A stretch of 64,000 nucleotides of DNA, from the NCBI GenBank assembly GCA_030386875.1, contig CM059560.1, positions 30,560,183 through 30,624,182 on the forward strand, read 5' to 3'. The stretch is from Morinoia aosen (lineage: Eukaryota; Arthropoda; Malacostraca; Amphipoda; Talitridae). This document shows, in pieces, positions 54,545 through 64,000 of the stretch. The notes under the pieces were generated by a model that worked only from the letters and a program-made list of their open reading frames with translations, was not told the origin of the DNA and ran no database searches. How positions within the stretch are numbered: position 1 is the stretch's first letter; each line of letters opens with the position of its first letter. The position numbers and the translations under genes are program-made.

Positions 54545-56615
54545 CCTGTGTAGCATGCGTGGGGGCTTGTCAGCATACGTGGGGGCTTGTCAGCATACGT
54601 AGGGGCTTGTCAGCATACGTGGGGGCTTGTCAGCATACGTGGGGGCTTGTCAGCATACGTGGGGGCTTGTCAGCATACGTGGGGCTTGTCAGCATACGTG
54701 GGGGCTTGTCAGCATGCGTGGGGGCTTGTCAGCATACGTAGGGGCTTGTCAGCATACGTGGGGGCTTGTCAGCATACGTGGGGGCTTGTCAGCATACGTG
54801 GGGCTTGTCAGCATACGTGGGGGCTTGTCAGCATACGTGGGGCTTGTCAGCATACGTGGGGGCTTGTCAGCATACGTGGGGGCTTGTCAGCATACGTGGG
54901 GCTTGTCAGCATACGTGGGGGCTTGTCAGCATACGTGGGGGCTTGTCAGCATACGTGGGGGCTTGTCAGCATACGTGGGGGCTTGTCAGCATACGTGGGG
55001 CTTGTCAGCATACGTGGGGGCTTGTCAGCATGCGTGGGGGCTTGTCAGCATACGTAGGAGCTTGTCAGCATACGTGGGGGCTTGTCAGCATACGTGGGGG
55101 CTTGTCAGCATACGTGGGGCTTGTCAGCATACGTGGGGGCTTGTCAGCATGCGTGGGGGCTTGTCAGCATACGTGGGGGCTTGTCAGCATACGTAGGGGC
55201 TTGTCAGCATACGTGGGGCTTGTCAGCATACGTGGGGGCTTGTCAGCATGCGTGGGGGCTTGTCAGCATACGTGGGGGCTTGTCAGCATACGTGGGGGCT
55301 TGTCAGCATACGTGGGGGCTTGTCAGCATACGTGGGGGCTTGTCAGCATACGTGGGGGCTTGTCAGCATACGTGGGGGCTTGTCAGCATACGTGGGGGCT
55401 TGTCAGCATACGTGGGGGCTTGTCAGCATATGTGGGGCCTTGTCAGCATACGTGGGGCCGTATCAGCATACGTGGGGGCTTGTCAGCATACGTGGGGCCT
55501 TGTCAGCATACGTGGGGCCTTGTCAGCATTTGTGGGGCTTGTCAGCATACGTGGGGCCGTATCAGCATACGTGGGGGCTTGTCAGCATACGTGGGGCCGT
55601 ATCAGCATACGTGGGGGCTTGTCAGCATACGTGGGGGCTTGTCAGCATACGTGGGGGCTTGTCAGCATACGTGGGGCCTTGTCAGCATACGTGGGGCCTG
55701 GTCAGCATTTGTGGGGCTTGTCAGCATACGTGGGGCTTGTCAGCATACGTGGGGCCGTATCAGCATACGTGGGGCCGTATCAGCATACGTGGGGCCGTAT
55801 CAGCATACGTGGGGGCTTGTCAGCATACGTGGGGGCTTGTCAGCATACGTGGGGGCTTGTCAGCATACGTGGGGGCTTGTCAGCATACGTGGGGGCTTGT
55901 TAGCATACATGGGGGCTTGTCAGCATACATGGGGGCTTGTCAGCATACGTGGGGCCGTATCAGCATACGTGGGGGCTTGTCAGCATACGTGGGGGCTTGT
56001 CAGCATACGTGGGGGCTTGTCAGCATACGTGGGGGCTTGTCAGCATAAGTGACGGCTTGTCAGCATAAGTGGAGGCTTGTCAGCATACGTGGGGCCGTAT
56101 CAGCATACGTGGGGGCTTGTCAGCATACGTGGGGGCTTGTCAGCATACGTGGGGGCTTGTCAGCATACGTGGGGCTTGTCAGCATACGTGGGGCTTGTCA
56201 GCATACGTGGGGCTTGTCAGCATACGTGGGGGCTTGTCAGCATACGTGGGGGCTTGTCAGCATACGTGGGGCTTGTCAGCATACGTGGGGGCTTGTCAGC
56301 ATACGTGGGGGCTTGTCAGCATACGTGGGGGCTTGTCAGCATACGTGGGGGCTTGTCAGCATACGTGGGGGCTTGTCAGCATACGTGGGGCCTTGTCAGC
56401 ATACGTGGGGGCTTGTCAGCATACGTGGGGCCTTGTCAGTATACGTGGGGCCTTGTCAGCATACGTGGGGGCTTGTCAGCATACGTGGGGCCTTGTCAGC
56501 ATACGTGGGGGCTTGTCAGCATACGTGGGGCCTTGTCAGCATACGTGGGGCCTTGTCAGCATACGTGGGGCCTTGTCAGCATACGTGGGGGCTTGTCAGC
56601 ATACGTTGGAGATTG
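54545..56615 (+). repeat. minisatellite block 1: 19/20-bp unit, roughly 100 copies
   Basis: The unit is GTCAGCATACGTGGGGGCTT, with frequent 19-bp versions lacking one G and variants ending GGGGCCTT or GGGGCCGTAT. Variants cluster: 19-mers in the first half, CCTT and CCGTAT forms after 55430. Long open frames on the plus strand in all three phases are a by-product of a stop-free unit. Confidence 0.97.
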
Positions 56616-56860
56616 TCTGCGGACATTGGGGATTGCCTGTGTATATTAGGGATTTCTAGTGTAGATTGGGACTACCAGCTTATATGCATTGGGGATTGTT
56701 AACATACATGCAGTAGGGATCGTCAGCTAGTATACTGTGGATGGGTTTGTTAGCTAATGAGTACATGGAGGATTTTCAGTCTATATCGCGAAATGCCACC
56801 GTAAATAGAAAATTTTAACTATAAATCGAAAGTTTTAAGCGTAAATCAAAAGTTTTCAGC
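56616..56860 (+). repeat. degenerate 20-bp units linking the two satellite blocks
   Basis: Diverged units still show the spacing of GATTGT/GTCAGC-like motifs and grade from block 1 type (CATTGGGGATTGT) to block 2 type (AAATCGAAAGTTTT). Confidence 0.7.
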
Positions 56861-57540
56861 ACAAGTCGGAAGTTGTCAGCACCAGTCGGAAGTTGTCAGC
56901 ACCAGTCGGAATTTGTCAGCACCAGTCGGAAGTTGTCAGCACCAGTCGGAAGTTGTCAGCACCAGTCGGAAGTTGTCAGCACCAGTCGGAAGTTGTCAGC
57001 ACCAGTCGGAAGTTGTCAGCACCAGTCGGAAGTTGTCAGCACCAGTCGGAAGTTGTCAGCACCAGTCGGAAGTTGTCAGCACCAGTCGGAAGTTGTCAGC
57101 ACCAGTCGGAAGTTGTCAGCACCAGTCGGAAGTTGTCAGCACCAGTCGGAAGTTGTCAGCACCAGTCGGAAGTTGTCAGCACCAGTCGGAAGTTGTCAGC
57201 ACCAGTCGGAAGTTGTCAGCACCAGTCGGAAGTTGTCAGCACCAGTCGGAAGTTGTCAGCACCAGTCGGAAGTTGCCAGCACCAGTCGGAAGTTGCCAGC
57301 ACCAGTCGGAAGTTGTCAGCACCAGTCGGACGTTGTCAGCACCAGTCGGACGTTGTCAGCACCAGTCGGACGTTGTCAGCACCAGTCGGACGTTGTCAGC
57401 ACCAGTCGGACGTTGTCAGCACCAGTCGGACGTTGTCAGCACCAGTCGGACGTTGTCAGCACCAGTCGGACGTTGTCAGCACCAGTCGGAAGTTGCCAGC
57501 ACCAGTCGGAAGTTGCCAGCACCAGTCGGAAGTTGCCAGC
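56861..57540 (+). repeat. minisatellite block 2a: 20-bp unit, about 34 copies
   Basis: The unit is ACCAGTCGGAAGTTGTCAGC, with runs of the variants GACGTTGTC (about 57325-57480) and GAAGTTGCC. It aligns base for base with the block 1 unit at about half of its positions, including GTCAGCA. Confidence 0.97.
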
Positions 57541-58435
57541 ACCAGTCGGAAATTCTCAGCCAGCACCAGTCGGAAATTCTCAGCCAGCACCAGTCGGAAA
57601 TTCTCAGCCAGCACCAGTCGGAAATTCTCAGCCAGCACCAGTCGGAAATTCTCAGCCAGCACCAGTCGGAAATTCCCAGCCAGCACCAGTCGGAAATTCT
57701 CAGCCAGCACCAGTCGGAAATTCTCAGCCAGCACCAGTCGGAAATTCTCAGCCAGCACCAGTCGGAAATTCTCAGCCAGCACCAGTCGGAAATTCTCAGC
57801 CAGCACCAGTCGGAAATTCTCAGCCAGCACCAGTCGGAAATTCTCAGCCAGCACCAGTCGGAAATTCTCAGCCAGCACCAGTCGGAAATTCTCAGCCAGC
57901 ACCAGTCGGAAATTCTCAGCCAGCACCAGTCGGAAATTCTCAGCCAGCACCAGTCGGAAATTCTCAGCCAGCACCAGTCGGAAATTCTCAGCCAGCACCA
58001 GTCGGAAATTCTCAGCCAGCACCAGTCGGAAATTCTCAGCCAGCACCAGTCGGAAATTCTCAGCCAGCACCAGTCGGAAATTCTCAGCCAGCACCAGTCG
58101 GAAATTCTCAGCCAGCACCAGTCGGAAATTCTCAGCCAGCACCAGTCGGAAATTCTCAGCCAGCACCAGTCGGAAATTCTCAGCCAGCACCAGTCGGAAA
58201 TTCTCAGCCAGCACCAGTCGGAAATTCACAGCCAGCACCAGTCGGAAATTCTCAGCCAGCACCAGTCGGAAATTCTCAGCCAGCACCAGTCGGAAATTCT
58301 CAGCCAGCACCAGTCGGAAATTCTCAGCCAGCTTAAATCGGCAGTTCTCAGCCAGCTTAAATCGGCAGTTCTCAGCCAGCTTAAATCGGCAGTTCTCAGC
58401 CAGCTTAAATCGGCAGTTCTCAGCCAGCTTAAATC
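57541..58435 (+). repeat. minisatellite block 2b: 24-bp unit, about 37 copies
   Basis: The 24-bp unit is the 20-bp unit with a CAGC duplication. There are about 33 units with ACCAGTCGGAAATTCTCAGC plus CAGC, then four to five with TTAAATCGGCAGTTCTCAGC plus CAGC. Because 24 is a multiple of 3, each frame gives a perfect octapeptide repeat on both strands. Confidence 0.97.
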
Positions 58436-58800
58436 TTGAGTTAAGTTTTAATTGGGAGCTTTCATCATACATCGGCACTCTGGTAGTCGTGAGCATACAT
58501 CGAGGGTTGTGAGCATACTTGGTAGTTATCATAAATTTAGAGTTTCCAGCGCATGGTGGGAGTGGTTCGCCTACCTCGATGTTTTACGTTTTGCGGAGCC
58601 AGCACACTCGTAAGATTGTCAGCCTACACACCAACGGTTGTTGGCACGCATTGAAGATTGTATATTGTCGATCCTCCTTGAATTTAGAAAATGGTTCGCA
58701 AGTCTTAAATGTTGTCACCATATATTGCAACCTTATATTCAAGGAAAAGTACTGTGGGAAAGTATTGTTGTGGTTAGGGAGGCTTAAACTGACTTGTCTA
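58436..58800 (+). repeat. degenerate satellite edge and repeat family 1 fragment
   Basis: Degenerate units (GTGAGCATACATCGAGGGTT) continue to about 58570. GGTTAGGGAGGCTTAAACTG near 58770-58790 is the end of a family 1 repeat. Confidence 0.55.
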
Positions 58801-61800
58801 TCAGGAATAAGGGCCGTGTCTCGTTTATAACCGGCATCCCAGCTGTGCGTTTGAAGAGTTCATTGTAACTAATAATATATTTGTGTGGTTACTCCTTTTT
58901 AGATTGACGCTATGTAGTCTGCCTTCCGCTTTTCTTCTTTGATGATGCGTCGGTTTATGAATCGCGTGAGCGTTGATTTCGAAAGTGTGTTCAAGTCTTT
59001 TCCTACAGTTTTCTAATTTTTTTCATAATTTCCAAGTTATACTGCTTCTAGAATTGTGACCACAAATTTATCTCATGTTGAACTAATGTCCGATTTAGAA
59101 ACTGTAGTACTTAACAAATTTTTAACTTGATTGTTTGCAGGTATTCCTATTTTGTCAAATTTTTCCAGTGTTTGTTATTGATATCTTTGCTGCTGTGCTA
59201 ATTATTGGTATATGTTGCTGTATGTGGACTATCAAATAAAATCTAGCCTGAAAGTTTCATTAATGTAATGAAACATCACGGAAGGTGCGACTCGCTTCTG
59301 GAACTGATATTTTTTCGGAGTTCTGGCTTTGATCATCAGACTATAATGATTTTAAATGAGCTTTGTAATTTTCTGCGTATTTTTATATATAAAAGTTAAA
59401 AATGAAAATCCTCGACACAAGATTAGGCCTTGGTAGAATCCACTGAAAAAAGAAAATTCCGAAGTTATCTCGACTGCCAGATGCTCGTTTTTCATCTTGC
59501 CTCTTTGATTTTCCCCTCCTGTTCCTTGAATCCATTGTGATTTTCATCCCAAATAACGCATGCGTGCACCTGGGACGGGAACAGCGCACGCCCACGAAGG
59601 ACAACCCCGCAGAGGTTGGCCTCCTTGCGAGTATGGCCCGGCTTTGTGCCGTGCTGCGCTCTTGGTCTCCTTCCCTCGAGAGGTCACGAACTCGTGCTAA
59701 GGTAGTGCTGTTCCCGGGCACCTGTGCATAAAACTCTCCTCTATTATGGGTCAGCGCTCTGGGGTCATTATGTCAGTACCTCGTGCCCTTGCTGGTTAGG
59801 GGCGCGTGGACTATTGTCTCTCGGTATTTCGGGTTCACGTAAACAGCTATAGTTCTTGAGCATGCCAACTTGGGTTTGCGTATACTCAATTCCTGAGCTA
59901 TGGCCAGGAAGGTTGGCAGTCTCTGTTCTTCGTGCTTATAGGTTACAATGGTGCCATTGTCTCGAATTCTTAAAGCTGTCACATTCAAATACGAATGCTC
60001 TTTTCTTGATGTACGAGTCATTCACATAAGACTCGCGTCGCTGTCTCCCATCACTAACATTAACTTCGACAATATTTCTTCTACATCGGTTATTTTCAAC
60101 ATGAATTCTTCGCAAGTACGATACACCATGTCCAACTAGTGGGTCGGATAAAAATCATGCATGAAGTTACTTTTTTATTTAAAACATTACTAAACATATC
60201 CAAAAAGTATCTTTACTCAAAACATTTCATTCTAAAACGTGAGATGAAAAATGATAGAATGCTCTTTAATAAAAATTATTATTTTGATGCAGCATATCAT
60301 TCCCTACCTATACTTAATCAGGAAAAAGTAAAATATAATTTGATTGCCTGCTCAATATATGAGTTGCTAACTCAGCTAAAGCTTGTCTCTTTTCTTCTTT
60401 TTTTTTGAAAACCCTTACCAAGGATGGTTTGGGACATGGTTTGAAAGTTCGAAAACTAATCTATTCGCGTTAGTTAGATGGAAGAAATGAATCTGCTCAC
60501 GATTCTTTCAAGTCAATGGGTTGGCCATAGTTTTTGCGAGTGTGAATAGCGAAGTGGGAAGGACTTACAAGACAAAGGTACATCACGTATCGAGTTGTGC
60601 CGAAAACATCCTTAGGATCAGCTGTCCTTGCTAGTACTACAGGCAAATTAATACATATTCCAAAAAAATGCTGCCGCTGTATTCCGAGTTGTATCTCATC
60701 ACTACTGAAACAATCCCTGTAGGCTTATTTGAAATGATCTCCTAAATTTGCGTGCGGAATTACAAGAGCGTATCTTGCTTATACCTACAATACTGTTGTA
60801 GATTTTTCTTTGCTTGCATCTACTACGAGTAAATTCTCGAGCAGCATGGAGTTTTTCAGCTGTTTTCGGTTTGGTGTTGACCAGAATTATAGTACCGAGA
60901 TGATAATAGGAAGTTTCTTAGTCATTTATTGTCAAAATGAAATTCATGAGGGTGACTGTCAAAGTCTGAGTTTTTACTTCCCCTATCTAACTAGTAGAAA
61001 ATTCTGTGTCAGTTGTTCGCTAATTTAGGACACAAACAGACCCAAAATGCAAGTGACCCTTTCCTGATAACTGAATTGGTTCCGAGAAACGGCACGCCAA
61101 ATAAACATATATTCACAAATCGCGTTAACGAGACCGTGCTGCGAAATGCTTGAGGACGTTTCCAGGTTTTAAAGCCACTAATAATAAAGTGTCGTGGTAT
61201 TCTTTCCGCATGAGGCGATGTAAAAAGGGCATTGTGAGGCTACTTCGCATCAGTGTAGTCGATTCTAGTTGCATGTTCACGGTATTTATTATGAATTACA
61301 AAGTTAACTTGATTGAATTGAAATTTTGGGCTTCCAAAAATATAAAGGAATCGCTTGAATAAGTTGGAAAATGTTCACTTACCTTTTTTTTTTGAAGTGA
61401 TATTTAATATAACGGAATGAAAGCTAGCCAATTATTCTGATTTATTCTGTTAGTCAATTTTGCCTGTAGTGGGTGTGCGAGAGCAAATTAAACATAGGCG
61501 TTTTTCCGACGAAAGACTCCGAGATGTTGAACACAATATGACGATAGTACCTGATCCTGTCACTGTTACTTGCAAATTTAGCGCTACTTATGCAGTAATT
61601 TCATCTACTCGTCATAGAATAAGCAACACAAGTTGCTGGACGTGTCAACGTTTAATTGATGTTCAAATAACTATTAAATATTTTTTTTTCGAGAAGAGAA
61701 GATAGTGTTACGTGCTGCAGACCCGAATCAGTCGTGTCTTCGATACTTGGTCTCTATGCTCGATTGTCGAGTTTTTCTTGGTGTTGAGATGCCCCCTATC

Positions 61801-62855
61801 ATTGCTGAAGCGTTGAGCGGATGCGTTGAGAAAGCTCTTATAATTCCATAAGCGATGTATTTCCCTTGTAGCACTACTGACCTTCTGCTCTTGGGGGAGG
61901 GAGGCACTGTATGGCATGTTGTTCATTAGTTTAATTTACGATCCTTGAATAGCTTGGATATAAATTAAGGGCTAGCTAACCTTTTTGATGTACTTCATTC
62001 ACATGTTTTCCTTGTTTTCGGTAACTCTGTTTCTCGAAGAAGAAAAAGAATTTACTATTCGGTAGATAGGGAAGAATTTTCTTAATCATAAAAAAGTGAA
62101 AAACAAGTATCGTCGATGAGGTCGTTGTAATAAAATTAGTGTCACAAATCATTTGCGGAAAAACAATAGTAATCTGAGTCAGAAAAAATAAAAATGCATT
62201 TGAACATATAATTGAAAGGCTTTACAAAATGAATCCTTTGTTGAAAAAATGCCAGCGTTGATGCTGCGAAGGTCTTATGTTCCGTTACTGACATGGTTGG
62301 AAGTTGTATGCTCATCTGGGAAGCTTTGGCATTCGCGTTTGCTTGGTAGGAATCCATCACTTTTTGTGTGCTTGTCGTAACGCTTCCTTTTTCTTGCTGC
62401 CGGTCTCTTTCACGCATGAGTGATATTTCTGGTGCAGCAACAAAGACTTCTATACCCAACAAAGATTTTGAATGTGCTTGGTGTTACTTCAATATATTCT
62501 TACATTCTAATGCTCGCGCAAAGTGTGATGTATTTTGTGTAGTTTGCTACATGCATCAACCCTTCATTGGTTGGGGAACGGGAAAAGTGAGGGTGAGAGG
62601 AACGAGTCATTGCAAATCTAGACATTGTTGTTAATTTCCCGACAACCTAATATAATGTAAGAGGGAATAAGTACAACAAGTAAGTTCGTCTGTTTCGTTA
62701 ATGTCATTGTAGATGTTTCAATTTACTGTTTAACTGTGCTATACATTTGAACTTATGAGTAAGAAGGGATTCTTAGGTTCAGCCGATTACTGTGATTCAG
62801 ACATGTCTACATACTCACCTGTTTCAGAGTTTCATTTATCATTCATTTACACGGC
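58801..62855. other. no recognisable gene
   Basis: AT-rich DNA with one GC-richer patch (59550-59720) that has open frames on both strands but no recognisable domain. No RNA gene, transposon ends or conserved protein were identified. Confidence 0.5.
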
Positions 62856-63030
62856 AGTTTCGATATGATGAACTGAAGTTCAATGTTAAATTTAAAATAA
62901 AATTAATTTCAATTTTTAACATTGAACTGAATAAAAAATAAATTGGTGACGTGCCTGAATTCAATTTTAGCAAAAACTTGTAAAAATTTAGTTGGAGACC
63001 ACCTGTGAGTCACCCATGTAATGGCAATCT
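62856..63030 (+). repeat. dispersed repeat family 2, copy 4
   Basis: It starts GATGAACTGAAGTTCAATGT and ends GAGACCACCTGTGAGTCACC. Confidence 0.5.
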
Positions 63031-63196
63031 TTTCAGAGAACCGTCACCAAGCAGTCTTGTTAAATCATTCTACGAATAATCACTAACCCTTGACGGCCAA
63101 TAAAACTTTTCCACGCCGAATGCTTGGGCGAAGCAGTTATGATCGCAATGTTCACATGACTGAAATGAGCAATTAAAATTGTAGTCCGCTACTCAC

Positions 63197-63227
63197 CTTG
63201 CAGAGCTCTCAAGCTATGATACGGACT
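63197..63227 (-). promoter_or_regulatory. candidate initiator and short non-coding first exon
   Basis: On the minus strand GGTCAGTCC resembles the arthropod initiator. It is followed 30 nt later by CTGCAAG and the strong donor GTGAGT (63196-63191). No ATG lies between. It could be a distant leader exon for the cuticle gene or for an unseen transcript. Confidence 0.25.
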
Positions 63228-63884
63228 GACCCAGAGGTGACCCTAGCGAGCAGTTGAGTAACGTGTGTCGTTGTCCGGCATGCTGTCAACCACGTGCCTC
63301 CTGCCAGCGGTTCCAGTGACCGGTGTCCTTCATCCCTCTGACTTGAATGTCTGTTCGAGTCCCTTGATTACTAGCACGCATTCAATTTAGGTTTGGGACA
63401 CTTTAGATTTGATATTCGCTGTTTTTGCACTTGCTTATGAAAATAATGCAATACTATTCTGGTATTCTTTATTTGCAGACCGTGCAGGACAAGTCATAAA
63501 TAAATTTTGTTTGTATCCCAAAGACAGTAGCCAGAGAGCTTGACTGGGAACACAATCTTTGGATCAATTAGGTTTGGCCTGTTGTTATTCAAACTAGACA
63601 TTTTCATCGTTATTTGTGTTTCTAGCCCAACGTTTTTTATTTAAAAAAGTCTTCAAATATTTTAAACAAGCTCGTGAAATCGGAATGACCGCCCTAAAAT
63701 GACTCGAAATATCACGTTCGAATATCTTTATTGGTAAACTTTTGCACTTCAGCCTTTACTGAGATGGTATTACTTGTGAAAATTTACTTCTTTGCTCGTC
63801 ACGTTGGTGTCATTTCCAGGTTTACATTCTACCAACTATTTTCTTGTGCAAATAAAATAGACTACCATTTTTATGTTTATTGTA

Positions 63885-64000
63885 CAAACAATTTCCCTCT
63901 GGGGAATACAACTATTGTGTTTATGAGAATTAGCACTCCCAGGGGGAATTTGTGAGGTCCATCGCTAAAGGTTAGGTAAGCATTTCTTAGTTGAAAAAGA
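63885..64000 (+). repeat. dispersed repeat family 1, copy 6 (cut by window edge)
   Basis: CCCTCTGGGGAATACAACTA and GAATTAGCACTCCCAGGGGG match the left end of the copy at 42180. Confidence 0.65.

Noticed and set aside
54545..58435. CRISPR-like array
   Set aside because: Units abut directly with no unique spacers, and the DNA is an animal nuclear genome.
54541..58532. Long open frames (up to about 540 codons) across the satellite on both strands
   Set aside because: They occur in three plus frames at once and follow from stop-free 20- and 24-bp units; no start context, splice signal or domain supports a protein.
59383..59731. GC-richer patch with open frames on both strands
   Set aside because: No domain, no splice partners of matching phase; could be an exon but nothing supports it.

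Overview
This window is eukaryotic nuclear DNA from an arthropod, most likely an insect with a repeat-rich genome. The evidence is a spliced cuticular-protein gene with a Rebers-Riddiford chitin-binding domain, a spliced Mediator subunit gene, Ty3/Gypsy retrotransposons, and mariner, Tc1, Harbinger and TTAA-type DNA transposon remnants. There is no sign of prokaryotic gene organisation. I cannot name the species.

Layout. (1) 1-23,117 is a nest of LTR retrotransposons. Element A (minus strand, LTR 5835-8172, gag 5208-4225, pol 4291-1085) sits inside an older, broken Gypsy element B (gag/protease/RT remnant 9804-8173). A piece of the A-B nest is tandemly repeated with period 7,834 bp, so that 1-1084 copies 7835-8918. 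Element C (plus strand, 13429-22923) is a young, apparently intact relative of A. It has two nearly identical 2.29-kb LTRs, a 4-bp target duplication, a tRNA-Gly-like primer site and a polypurine tract. Its gag and pol are linked by a textbook -1 frameshift signal: slippery heptamer, 7-nt spacer and H-type pseudoknot. C landed in an older minus-strand LTR of the same family (D), whose two halves flank it. (2) 23,100-36,000 carries the Mediator subunit gene MED8 on the plus strand. Four exons are certain and a two-codon first exon at 24318 is a candidate; together they give a 247-residue protein. Its introns are packed with elements: two long hairpin MITEs with perfect 8-bp target duplications, a terminal-inverted-repeat MITE, a palindromic mariner with an internal minisatellite, a TTAA MITE and a dead Tc1-like copy. 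(3) 39,922-50,833 holds one large minus-strand gene assembled from five phase-compatible exons. It encodes at least 1,641 residues with a central chitin-binding domain between very long disordered arms, plus a cluster of basic, convertase-like sites. The first, signal-peptide exon was not found. (4) 54,540-58,560 is a 4-kb minisatellite block. A 20-bp unit has diversified into blocks of 20-bp and 24-bp units that are open in several frames. (5) 58,560-64,000 is AT-rich with dispersed repeats and no gene I can support.

Several families of short dispersed repeats recur, mostly in the same orientation, through the gene introns and intergenic DNA. The two host genes are unrelated in function. MED8 is a nuclear transcription coactivator subunit; the large gene encodes a predicted extracellular cuticle component.
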